A DNA stretch of 64,000 bases from Lantana camara (taxonomy: Eukaryota > Streptophyta > Magnoliopsida > Lamiales > Verbenaceae). The notes under the pieces are model-generated. The model was given only the letters and a program-made list of their open reading frames with translations, did not search any database and was not told where the DNA came from. Positions within the stretch are counted from its first letter, which is position 1; the number at the start of each line of letters is the position of its first letter. This document shows, piece after piece, positions 46,689 through 56,913 of the stretch. The stretch is from positions 13,326,001 through 13,390,000 of the forward strand of contig CM074863.1 in the NCBI GenBank assembly GCA_037501455.1, in the 5' to 3' direction. The position numbers and the translations under genes are program-made.

Positions 46689-46841
46689 TTTTATATTATA
46701 TCGCCTCGTTCGCCTTTTTGTCGCCCGCCTCTCGCCTTGAAAAAGTATCTCTCGCCCGCCCCTCGCCTCTCGCCTTTTAAAACTATGGTGGTGACCTAAC
46801 AACCCGAACCCACCCGACTCAACTTGACCCGACCTAAAAAT

Positions 46842-46895
<54 letters not shown>

Positions 46896-49800
46896 ATTTA
46901 TTTAAATTATATGGTGTATTATAATTAGATAAAAATTTATGAAATGATAATCGGTTTAGGATTAGATATACTTAAAAAATAATAATTAATTTATTATTTG
47001 AGAATAACGTGATTTATAATGTTAATATTATATAATTTGTCTAAGTTAATTATATAATTTTGTTAATTAGAAAGACATACATGATTGTAATATGATTAGA
47101 ACTGAACGGAGTTCACGGGAAAAAAAGAGATGTATTTATTTAAACTTAAACAATTAGAATTGCATTATGATTTGTTTATTAAAAAATATATTATTCGATC
47201 TAAATAATTTTTATGTATCTAATTTATATTTTACATAATTGCCCTATTGATTGAATTTTATTAAGTTTATATAAATAAGAATTTAAATAGAGTTGATATA
47301 AAATTTAATTATAATTACACTTAGAATTAGATTTTAATTAAGGTTATAAACAAGTTTTTAATGTGGGTACAATTTATTAGAGTTAGATTTAGAATTTGAT
47401 TAAGATTAGACTTATAACCAAATTCCTATCCATAATTAAGTACTTATAAAATTTCAATAATAATTTATAATACATATTGGTTTATATAATTAACTTAATT
47501 TATTTTTTTTTTTTAAACGCAAACCCCAGAGGGGAAATTAACTAAATCAACGGGAATTAAAACTTACAAAGGGACAATCAAAGTAACGCAGGCTCGAGAC
47601 CGCAATTCTAACAAATTTGTGGGCAATCATTATTGTAAGGATATTTTGACGACGAATAAATTTAAAAAATATTCAAAAATTAACTCATATATTTATAATA
47701 TAATATAATAGACTATTAAAAAAATGGTTAGTAAAATAATTTTTTTCTATAAACATGTGATTATTATTTGAGAATAACGTGATTTATAATGTTAATATTA
47801 TATAATTTGTCTAAATTATACAATTTTGTTAATTAGAAAGGCATACATGATTGTAATATGATTAGGATTAAACGAAAGTTTACGGACAAAAAGAGATGTG
47901 TTTATTTAAAGTTAAACAATTAGAATTGCATTATGATTAGTTTAGTAGAAAATGTATTATTCGATCGAAATAATTTTTATGTATCTAATTTACATTTTAC
48001 ATAATTGCCCTATTAATTGAAGTTTATTAAATTTATATAAATAAGAATTTAAATAGAGTTGATATAAAACTTAATTATAATTACACTTGTAATTAGATCT
48101 TAATTAATAAGATTATAAACAAGTTTTTAATGTGGTTACAATTTATTAGAGTTAGATTTAAAATTTGATTAAGATTAGACTTGTAACCAAATTCATATCC
48201 ATAATTAAGTACTTATAAAATTTCAATAATAATTTATAATACATATTGATTTACATAATTAGCTTAATTAAACATTAGTAAAATCATTATTGAAGGATAT
48301 TTTGGCGGCCAATAAATTTCAAAAAAAATCCAAAAATCAACTCGTATTTTTATAATATAGTATAATAGACTATTAAAAAAAGGGCTAGTAAAATATGTTT
48401 TTCTATAAACATGTGATTATTATCTGAGAAAAATGTGTTTTATAATGTCAATATTATATAATTTGTCTAAATTGTATAGTTTTGTTCATTAGAAAGACAT
48501 ATATGACTGTAATATGATTAGAATTAAACGGAGTTTATGGACAAAAAGAGATGTATTTATTTGGAATTAAAGAATTATAATTGCATTATGATTAGTTTAG
48601 TAAAAAATATATTATTCGATCTAAATAATGTTTATGTATCTAATTTTTATTTTACATAATTACCTTATTGATTGAATTTTGTTGAATTTATATAAATAAG
48701 AATTTAAATAGAGTTGATATAGAACTTAATTATAATTACACTTAGAATTAGAACTTAATAATATTTATGTATTAATTTTTTTTATCTTATATTAATTGCA
48801 ATTATGTCAAACCTTACCAACTATATATTTTTATATATTGTTATCAAGTTTTAAAATAATTTAAACATAAATTAGAATTTAAAAAAATTCAATTTCAACA
48901 AGAGCAGCCAGACGGACTACTATAGTGAGTCTAGTAACTACTAGAATAGAGTTAAGTCAAAAGGCATGGTAGAACAGCCTTTCCGAGCGAGCCTCTTGGA
49001 TCTCCTGTAAACCCCCATGATGTGGTAAAGGGAGGATATTAGGGGAAGCAGTGAGTGGAGATTCCCCTGCAGAGAGCCGGATGAGGGGAGACCTTCAGGT
49101 CCGGTTCGCAGGGGGGGGGGGGGGGGGGGGGGATATCCCGACCCTATTATCATTATGCCTTTGCAATATTACTTGGTTCAATTCTATTTGTGACCTTTTC
49201 TCGTATGTCGGGTTGGTCGGGTTATCGGGTGACCCGAACAGTGTTCGGGTCAACCCAACCCGAATCCGATCGGATCGTGTACGGATTGGGATTTTCGGGT
49301 TCAAATTCGGGTCGTGGTTGGGTTCGGGTTGGAGATTTTCATGTAATACCCTTACCTCAATTTAACCCGAATCCACCCGACCCACCCAAATTGACACCCC
49401 TAGATTCCCTTGAAACATGTTTGTGCAAGAATTGGCGTGAAAATAGATATATATGATTTGCCCTTCATTTAATTAAAACAGAACGAAAGAAATTAAGTTA
49501 TTGACAAAAGAAATCACCTCGGCGTGCTTCTCTACAGTTCCATCATCATCATTCGTTGTAATCAAATAATCCACAGCCTCAAACACTGCCTTCTCATATG
49601 GTGTAGCCGTTTCCTGCCAAATTAGTTCCAAAAAAAGAAAAAGAAAATTAGACTAGAGGACACAAACCAAGAAAAATATGAGAACTAAAGTTGAAACATT
49701 CTATGAAACTGAACCCGGCCGTAACTGATGATTTTGCATTACCAGATTGGACTTGGCGTCATTGATGTACGATGGACGACTGGATCGGTCGGAGTAGAAG

Positions 49801-50356
49801 GTAACATAGGCAGCTAAAGTGTTGGCAAGAACACACTGCGGATCATACTTTGGAGCTTTAAATATACAACTGTTTTCCCTTCCATTGCTAAGCACCTATG
49901 AACCCAAAACACAAGAAAAAGATCCAACATATAACAGTATAATGAAGAAACACATTCATTACAACAAACCAATTAGACAATACACAATTTCTTTCAGGAT
50001 CTAGCAAAACCATGCAATACACGTATCGCGTATGCGTAAGTAAAACATGAAAAAAAATCCGTGACTAATTAAAATTAAACAGGAGATCTAATCCGTATGG
50101 ATGGTGTTAATTAAGTTTAACATGAATGGCACTTAAAAAAGTTTAACATGAATGGCACTTAATTCATCTTTCTGTCTATTAATGATATCATTATATTTGG
50201 TAATGTTAATAAAACGGTAGATGGATATTTATATACACAACATAAATAAAGAGAAAAGTATAATACCTGATGACAATAAGAGTTAATAGCAGAAATGCAA
50301 GAATCTGAGGAAGTCCTGACTTCATAACCCCAGCTGACTTCCTTCACTCCTTCCAT
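42171..50356 (-). CDS. TTC38-like tetratricopeptide protein, copy C (14 exons)
   Basis: Exons, high to low: 50356-50267, 49895-49743, 49613-49518, 45558-45457, 45301-45155, 45074-44980, 44306-44177, 43675-43535, 43405-43299, 43162-43108, 42998-42909, 42812-42728, 42627-42563, 42311-42171. All have GT..AG borders and the phases give an open frame of 498 residues. Landmarks are MEGVKEVSWGYEVRTSSDSC, DPQCVLANTLAAYVTFYSD, DILSLKRAQVLCFFMGGSK, THNWWHVCLCYLEG, WFIDILLLWVLSHM and APFLWRLG. It is closest to copy B in exons 7-14, but lacks B's exon 5 duplication. Intron 3 is about 3.96 kb and is packed with transposons, satellite-like repeats and a mitochondrial fragment. Function unknown, TPR scaffold by family. 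No coding damage seen. Confidence 0.88.
43208..43270. repeat. Compound microsatellite (CT)n(AT)n(GT)n
   Basis: Consecutive runs of CT, AT and GT/TATG dinucleotides in intron 9 of TTC38-C. Likely to vary in length between individuals. Confidence 0.9.
43815..44045. mobile_element. Possible degenerate MITE in intron 7 of TTC38-C
   Basis: Phrases such as AAATTACAAAAAACACC and TTTAGGGGCATTCGTCATC follow the Mutator-like MITE style, with weak complementarity between ends. The borders are uncertain. Confidence 0.3.
45712..46025. mobile_element. TIR element, about 314 bp, in intron 3 of TTC38-C
   Basis: The ends are GGGATGTAAACAAGCC and the complement of GGGATGTAAACGAGCC. Inside each end there is a GAGCTCGA-rich block, and the core is AT-rich. 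The flanks TAATAATTA and TAATAATAA agree at 8 of 9 bases, a plausible TSD. Confidence 0.6.
46237..46787. mobile_element. hAT-type MITE, 551 bp, 8-bp TSD, nested
   Basis: Perfect terminal inverted repeat CATAGTTTTAAAAGGCG. TSD GTGGTGAC lies at 46229-46236 and 46788-46795. The subterminal parts are rich in GCCTCGCC words and the core holds an (AT)n tract. It lies within the left arm of the 3.3-kb element. Confidence 0.85.
46845..46894. repeat. (AT)n microsatellite
   Basis: About 50 bases of pure AT dinucleotide in intron 3 of TTC38-C. A second AT tract of similar length lies near 46645-46684. Confidence 0.9.
46915..48770. repeat. Three diverged tandem units of about 650 bp
   Basis: Each unit contains, in order, GTGATTTATAATGTTAATA or a close variant, CATACATGATTGTAATATGA, AAAAAGAGATGTATTTATTT and AATAGAGTTGATATA. 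Starts lie near 46990, 47755 and 48415. The first unit is longer because of an insert at about 47496-47635. No coding frame. Confidence 0.75.
47496..47635 (-). mobile_element. Short poly(A) retroposon fragment in repeat unit 1
   Basis: Read on the minus strand, it ends in GGGGTTTGCGTTT followed by about 13 A's. The second tandem unit lacks it at the matching place, so it is a later insertion. It is probably the 3' end of a LINE or SINE. Confidence 0.45.
48900..49205 (+). pseudogene. nad5: Nuclear copy of mitochondrial nad5 intron end and exon 5 start (NUMT)
   Basis: Bases 49074-49113 form a group II intron domain V: AGAGCCGGATGAGG, a GAGA loop region, then TTCAGGTCCGGTTCGCAGG, which pairs back as the family requires. 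After a run of 22 G's the plus strand reads, from about 49140, YHYAFAILLGSILFVTFSR, the beginning of the last exon of plant mitochondrial nad5 as I know it. Homology stops near 49205, where the nuclear element arm begins. Organelle group II introns do not occur in nuclear genes, so this is transferred mitochondrial DNA. It sits inside an hAT-like element in intron 3 of TTC38-C and is not functional. The left border near 48900 is approximate. Confidence 0.82.
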
Positions 50357-50434
50357 CCCTCCAACAAAGCCTTTTAATTATTAGTTTCTGTGTGATCGTG
50401 TATTGCTGCACTGGCATTGGTGTTTGTGATGTGG

Positions 50435-50442
50435 TATTTATA
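50435..50442 (-). promoter_or_regulatory. TATA box of TTC38-C
   Basis: The minus strand reads CCTATAAATACC about 80 bases upstream of the start codon. The motif is shared with copy B. Confidence 0.65.
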
Positions 50443-50542
50443 GGCCCATGGCTGGCATGGGAGCACCTTCAGCTACAATAAAATAAAACTCTTTCTTCGT
50501 GTTGTGTGTGTGTTTAAATCATGGAAGTTTGACTAGTAGAAC

Positions 50543-50697
50543 CTATGATGCACAGACACGGATACGGCGACATGGACACGACACGACACGACACGGATAC
50601 GGCGACACGGATTTTTTCTTGAATTTTCCACGTGAGGAGTGTCCGACACGACACGACACGGCAAAATGATATTTTTAGAAGTGTCCGTGCATCATAG
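50543..50697. mobile_element. hAT-type MITE, 155 bp, 8-bp TSD
   Basis: Terminal inverted repeat CTATGATGCAC, TSD AGTAGAAC exact at 50535-50542 and 50698-50705. The body is made of ACACG repeats on the left and their near complement on the right, so the whole element can fold. It lies just upstream of TTC38-C. Confidence 0.85.
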
Positions 50698-50705
50698 AGT
50701 AGAAC

Positions 50706-51786
50706 GGTGTAAGGAGGTATTTAAGATTGTATTTCTATATAACGGTTGACGATATAGTTATAGCAAAATGGTAGATCTAGTAATTAAGGCATATGGAGCC
50801 ACGATTTATTATTATTGTTGTTATTATTATTATTATTTGAGCTGAGGAGACCATAAAGTTTTTAATAATTGTACATAAAATAAAGAACTTGGCCAAAAGA
50901 AAGAAAAGCAGAAAAGAAAGATAATATTATTATTATCTTTGATCATTAATAGGCCTGCTTCAGCATTGATGCCACATTTATGAATTAGCGAGGCAAGAGA
51001 CGTTAGGGGCCGGTGGGAGTGGGAATGCGACGTTCCCCCATACAAGGACGGAGGGAAGGGGGCATGAGGTGGCTCCCCCTAAATTTTGATTTTTCAAAAA
51101 AAAAAATATATATTTATTTTTAAAATTATATTTTCGTCCTCTTAATTTTGAATATTTGAATTTTTACTCTCCTTTATGTCAAATCCTGACTCTGTCTCTG
51201 TCCCATAAACCATAGTGGTATATATCTAGAAATAGAAATTGATGTATATCTTAATATATTAATTGTTATGCATAAAATTTTATAAATTTACAGTCTTGTA
51301 GACAAATTTCCTTTCATTTTCAAGGAAATGAAGCAAACACAATTTTGTAATAAAATGACAAATTATCATTTGAGTTAGGTGTTTCTTTTTCTTTTCTTTT
51401 TTTTTTTTTTTGGCACTATTTGATTAGTGAATCATTATTTTTTTTTTTCTTTCAACAAATTAAGGTCGCATATAAAAAATATCGAATAACCCACGGATTT
51501 AGTTGATCGTTTCATTAGTGAAACTATGGCGTCAAATTATACACACATATATATATAAGTATATAATTTAAAAAATGTAAATGCTAGTAAAATTAAACCC
51601 ACTGATTATATAAAATAATTTCCAATTTAAAATATATAACTTGCGATCATACAGGTTCTGGGATTGTCAGATTTTTAATCGATTCGAATTCCGATTTCGA
51701 AAATCCGGTCGATCCCATTGACAACCTAAGATAAAATATTATCTGATATATACTTTGTGATGATATGGGTAATAATAAAATAAAAA
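50706..51786. other. Intergenic DNA upstream of TTC38-C
   Basis: No gene. Near 51045-51180 a phrase with AAGGGGGCATGAGGTGGC resembles the one at 41570 and the termini of hAT elements of the CAGTGGCGGA type, probably a remnant. Confidence 0.4.
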
Positions 51787-52162
51787 GGGCAAATTACATT
51801 TAGATCCCCTGATGTTTACCCTAATTACAAATCAGTCCCTCTTGTTTCCAAAATTACATACAGGTCCCTAAAAACACTGTTTCATTTGAGGTCCCTGGAC
51901 GCCGTTAGTATTCCGTTAATTTTGACATTTGAATTTCCGAAAAATATTACAAAAAAGTCCCTGAACTATGAATTTTCTTACAAAACGACCCCTTAACTAA
52001 ATCACATCAACAATGTAGTCCTGTCAAAATTAACGGAACCCTAACGGTGTCCAGGGACCTCAAATGAAATAGTGTTTTTAGGGACCTGTATGTAATTTTC
52101 GAAACAAGAGGGATTGATTTGTAATTAGGGTAAACCTCAGAGGACCTAAATGTAATTGCCCC
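51787..52162. mobile_element. Mutator-like MITE, 376 bp, 9-bp TSD
   Basis: Left end GGGCAAATTACATTTAG, right end the complement of GGGGCAATTACATTTAG. TSD AAATAAAAA is exact at 51778-51786 and 52163-52171. Both arms contain the AATCAGTCCCT/AATCAATCCCT block. Confidence 0.87.
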
Positions 52163-52309
52163 AAATAAAAAATAAAACAAGAGATCCATATGGATTTGTC
52201 TTGAAATTAATAAGCTAGTTTAATGGAGATCGCATTTTAAGATCTCGATCATTGTAAAAACTCGGTTAATGCAAGGTTATGTGAATAATTTAAAGAGGGT
52301 CCATGTTGT

Positions 52310-53828
52310 TGGTTAAAGTTTTAAATATACGCGTGTAGGTGTATACAGAAAATTATAACAAATAAGGTGTTAAACCCATATCGATATATCAAACACAGAT
52401 TCGAGGGGGGTTTTGCTAACTACTAAACAATTTAAAGACAACTAAATAATTAACAAATAGATAAACGGGTAGCTAGGGAACTAACAATCTTGTAGTTCGG
52501 TACTCGAATTAATGCCAAACAAATTTTTAGATTCTCACAATCCTAATCTCAAATATATGTGCAAACTTCTCTTGAAGTCTAGCACGTGTGTTTAAGTTTT
52601 TGTGTTGTCACTCTCGTAATCACATTTATAAACAGTTTAAACCGATTAAACAGGATTAATGAAAATTAAATAGTAGTGGCTCATCATACACTATTTAATT
52701 AATAAATTGCTTAAAAAAAGATCGAATCTATTCGTAACTTTAATTCTAAGTGTCTTGGAATTTAGAATCCGAATTCGCAAACAATTTCTCAATTAGAAAG
52801 TAAATTCCCAAGTTCATATCAAAAGTGGCCAAGCTCCAACATATAATTAAATCAAAATTCCATACCATAAAAATTACAAGAATTTATTTAAGCATATTAT
52901 CAACACCTACGCAATTATCATCTCCTTAATACAAGGGTTTAGCTACTCATCAATCCGACAAATGACCGGACACGATGCAAGCATTTCATTTCCATGTTGC
53001 TGATATGTCTTCAATTGTTAAGTGGAATCATTTCATTTCCATGCAAGCATTCACGTCCCCGGCCCACTTGCATATCATTTTCATACAAATCACATAATGC
53101 ATTTAATTACCATCAACAAAGACAACTCTTTCCATGCATTCACGTATCTCTTCAATATCCCATGCTATTAAATTCGTGCATGTCAAATTCTATGTATTTC
53201 ATTAATTCGCGTAATTCCCATTTCCACATTCACGCACTTCCATCCACACAACTTTTGAGTTTACGTGTCTCGTCATGAATGCTTGGTTTGATATCGGAAA
53301 ATTCATATTTCACTCTATTCTCGCCATTTACTTTATTGTAAAAATTGTAAATTTGGGACAGTAATACATCCCTTTTTGTATTTTTAGACTTCAATTTGAC
53401 ATTTCTAATTTGGGGATACTTATTTCTAAAATTTTGCAATTTTGGTCAAATTCAACTGGATCTCTAATTTTCAAGGGACATTCCGGTGGTCACGTAGGCA
53501 CAAGAACGGTATTCTGAGCGGACACGTAGGCACGAAGGCAATATTTCGGGCAACCAAGTATGCTGAAGGATAGTATCCCGAGAAGAAATTAGGGATCCGG
53601 TTGAGATTTGACCAAAATTGTAAAATATTGGGAGTAAGTGTCCCTAAAATCAAAAATGTCAAATTAAAGCCCAAATATGCAAAAAGGAGTATGTTATTGT
53701 CCCAAATTTGTAATTTTTCCTACTTTATTTGTGCCTCTTATTGTGAATTTTACATGAATTAGACAATTTAACCAATATAAGACACAATAATGACATAAAA
53801 TTAACGAAATATATGCTTAAAATTATCA
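52310..53828. mobile_element. Probable decayed solo LTR containing a MITE
   Basis: The paralogous flank near 40890 lacks this segment, so it is an insertion. It has the same general order of phrases as the solo LTR at 15965 (a GTGT start region, an ACACAGATTCGAGGGGGG stretch, a long A/T-rich body) and ends AAAATTATCA. The left border and TSD cannot be fixed. Confidence 0.4.
53338..53720. mobile_element. Mutator-like MITE, 383 bp, 9-bp TSD
   Basis: Ends GTAAAAATTGTAAATTTGGG and the complement of GGAAAAATTACAAATTTGGG. TSD TACTTTATT is exact at 53329-53337 and 53721-53729. Arms of about 145 bases are inverted copies. It is inserted in the LTR-like segment. Confidence 0.87.
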
Positions 53829-53860
53829 AATGACCAACTCTAGTGTTATATATAATGATA

Positions 53861-54234
53861 GGACGAATTACATTTGAGTATCCTTACGTTCGGTCTAATC
53901 ACAACGCAGTCCCTATTCATTCAATTATTACTTTATAGTCCCTGAAGTATGATCAAACTAAGGTTCTTAAACGTCGTTAGGGTTCTCAGGGACCAGTATG
54001 TAATTTCAACTTAATATAGGGATCGTTTTGTAACATAATAAAACAATGAGAGATGCATTTGTAATTTATAGCTAAATTTAAATTAGGCCGTTTAGGGACC
54101 TCAGATGGAACCCTAACGACATTTAGCGACCTCAGACGGAAACAATACTTCAGGGACTATATTGTAATAATCGAAAGAATAAGGACTATACTGTAATTAG
54201 ACCAAACCTTAGGGTACTCAAATGTAATTCGCTC
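53861..54234. mobile_element. Mutator-like MITE, 374 bp, TSD confirmed by an empty site
   Basis: Left end GGACGAATTACATTTGAG, right end the complement of GAGCGAATTACATTTGAG. TSD TATAATGATA lies at 53851-53860 and 54235-54244. The duplicated sequence at 41386-41395 has this word once and no insert, which is the expected empty site. Confidence 0.9.
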
Positions 54235-54244
54235 TATAATGATA

Positions 54245-55384
54245 TTTGCTAACAAGACAGCATATTCATCAAGGTAGGTATGGGGTTTAGGTTTTAATTT
54301 TATGTTTTATTTTCTATTTTATTTATATATTTACGTTAAATGATTAAAATTAAAAAAGAAAAATAATTGTATCATGAACAAAAAATAAAAATAAAAAAAT
54401 TCATATATATTGAATCTTGTCCACTTAGCAATGCGCAATTAGTGTGCATGGCTGGGCGGTAGGAGATAGAAACTCATATTAAAAAATATAGCTAACCAAT
54501 TCCGGCCTCCTTCCCCATAAGTCTTGGTTCCATTTCTTAGGTATAGATATTTGCTTACAGGGCCACATCTTCGAGGTAGATAATTAATTAATCCGCCCTT
54601 AAATCCGGATTCCCTCCCTTAACTATGATGATATCTGCTGACACGGTCGCAAGTTGGACGAAATGGATAATTAATGAAAATAAACAGAATCCGAAGATGA
54701 TTATACTACATCTTATGATGCCTTAATGACCATTAACGAAAAAATTGATATCTATATACATATATTAATATATATACTTTATGTCCGTGTGACACATTCA
54801 ATATAATCAGGTTACAGTTTTTTTAAAAACAATATTTGAAATTGTAGACTTATAAATTTTATAATTCAGATTGCAAACTAAAAAATTTCAAAATATTGCA
54901 AATAGTTATCCCATTCGTGAATAACACTACACGTTATGTATATGGTACAATATTCGCTTTGATATATGTCCATTAACAATTAAAACTTTTGAAAGGATAT
55001 TGTCACATGTCAAATTTGTATCTCTATGTTAATTATTATTCTCCCGAACACTACGATCATGGTTGAAACAGGCATTCCAAAACCAAAATAACAGCACGGG
55101 GTGGAACAACATGATAACAGTCGATCAGATCACAGCTAAAAACGGAATTGGAAGGGACTTGAACAACTTTTTTTATCTGAAATTATTTTTGAAGAACTTT
55201 CTTATTTCTTTTAGGGAGTTGTCGTGATTTTGCTAGGCGTCGCTATGGAATTGGAACGGTGACCTCTGTTCCATCTCCGCTATATTGCCGAACCATGGTG
55301 TTAACTCAACATATTGTATCAGATAGTATGCCAATTGGGTGTGGAATTTGTAAGATAAACGATTCTTAATGTCACCCGTTTACA
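54245..55384. other. Intergenic DNA with diverged copies of a flank motif
   Basis: The phrase GATATTTGCT..ACAAGACAGCAT (54240-54265) recurs in diverged form near 54547 (GATATTTGCTTACAGGGCC) and near 54631 (GATATCTGCTGACACGG). No gene. Confidence 0.4.
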
Positions 55385-55855
55385 TCATAGAGAGGCTTTA
55401 GGTAGTTTAACAACAAAGATTTTGACAAACTGGAAGAGCTCATCGGTTTCAGGCAAAGCATTATTAAAAGCATCATCAGCACTAAAATCCTGACTCCAAA
55501 GAATTTTTTGTGAAGGTAACTTCTACTATATTTAGGACTTAATTAGTTGCTTCCTTCACTGCAGTTGCCCTTCATGTTTCATTTCCCTTGGCCTTAGCCT
55601 TAATTTAAGATTGCCTTAATGGCCTGGATGACTGTAATAACGCACAAACTCTTGCATATCACAATAAATTTTTAGTAAAATGAGAACACTAGCTATACGA
55701 TAGAGTTGAGAGGGCAAGATATGAAACTTATTCAAAGATTGAAAAAATTACATTACCTTATCATTAATATAACTACTCCAGGAGCAAGCGACAGCCCGAT
55801 CATCGGGATCAAAAGGGAGGATAAAGGAGCCCGAAGCCCAAACTTCATCAACATT
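55385..55855 (-). pseudogene. Relic of a tau-class glutathione S-transferase
   Basis: Read on the minus strand, 55849-55757 gives VDEVWASG, then DPDDRAV and SSYINDK before a donor (AAG|GTAATG), the end of a tau GST exon 1. After a gap without recognisable GST sequence, 55500-55385 gives WSQDFSADDAFNNALPETDE, then LFQFVKIF and a stop, the C-terminus of exon 2. The N-terminal half of exon 1 and most of exon 2 are missing. The piece lies in the same orientation as the other two GSTs and marks the far end of the cluster. Confidence 0.8.
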
Positions 55856-56272
55856 AGTAATTTTCACACAGTCATTGTGTATGCAAATAAAAATATTATA
55901 TTATTTAAATATATTAAAATTAATTTTATATTAATATATATTTTATAATTATTTTTAATATAATTATTAAATTATGATAAATAAATAAATAACATAAAAG
56001 AATAATACACCAAACAATACTATCTTTGAAGTTTGAACAAAGATAAAAGTTACACATAAAAAAAATTAAAAAAATTCAAGTGAGGTGAGAAAAAAGATAC
56101 GTTAAATTTTTTTTATTGGAGTGATAAAATAAATAAAAATAAAATAAAATAGATAAGAAAAAATATCAAAAGATCAAAATCATTACTACTCGGTTTCTGA
56201 CTTAATACAATAGTTATAGTATAGATATTAGACAATAACGAGCTCTTCGCATAAGGGCCTGTCACCATACTC

Positions 56273-56905
56273 TAGGGCTGTCAATGGATCGGATTTTAAT
56301 CCGAATCCGATCCAAATTTTAGCATATTCGTTCGATAAAAATGTCCGATGGATCATATCCGATTATAAATATTCGTTATCCGAAATAAATGGAGCGAATA
56401 TGGAATTAACGAATCCGATCCGTTTAGAATCCGAATCCGATTATATATATAATATTTAATTAAAATAAATTATTTACTAGTACATAATATTAAGTAAAAT
56501 GACTAAAATTATAATTTTCACATAATTATTACTTTAAACAACAATAAAATTTGAATTATTTACTCTAAAAGTATATATTTTCCTTTATTAATAAGTTTAA
56601 ATTAACTTATTTTAAACAAATATAAATAAAACCATCAAATAATCCATTAAATAATTATTATTTATTAATATTATGTAATTATATTTATTCTTTATATTAA
56701 ATTTGTTAAATAAAAAAATTAAATTTTATTGCTAATCGGGTCATATCTTTAATCGGATATAGTCCGATCCGATTATGCATGGATTCAAAATAAATGAATC
56801 CGATTCCTATAGGATTCGGATTCGGATCCGGTTGTCGGATCCTCTTGTCGGATTCGGATCCGGAATTCCCTGATCCGGCCCGAATCCGACCCGTTGACAG
56901 CCCTA
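56273..56905. mobile_element. hAT-type MITE, 633 bp, 8-bp TSD
   Basis: Perfect ends TAGGGCTG..CAGCCCTA, continuing as TCAA(T/C)GG(A/G)TCGGATT. TSD CCATACTC is exact at 56265-56272 and 56906-56913. The subterminal parts are dense in AATCCGATCC words and the core is AT-rich. No coding frame. Confidence 0.87.
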
Positions 56906-56913
56906 CCATACTC

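Larger units (their letters stand above)
46075..49402. mobile_element. Large non-autonomous hAT-like element, 3.3 kb, with foreign cargo
   Basis: The left end TGGGGTGTCAAATC and the right end (complement of TAGGGGTGTCAATTTGG) are inverted. Both are followed inward by about 150-190 bases full of CGGGTTCGGGT or CCCGACCC words. Flanks GATTCGGT (46067-46074) and GATTCCCT (49403-49410) match at 6 of 8 bases, suggesting an old 8-bp TSD. Inside are a second hAT MITE, two long (AT)n tracts, a threefold tandem repeat and a mitochondrial fragment. No transposase. Confidence 0.55.

Noticed and set aside
48941..49456. Overlapping frames of 70-104 codons on both strands
   Set aside because: They cross the G-run, the group II domain V and the element arm. 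Only the short nad5 reading is meaningful.
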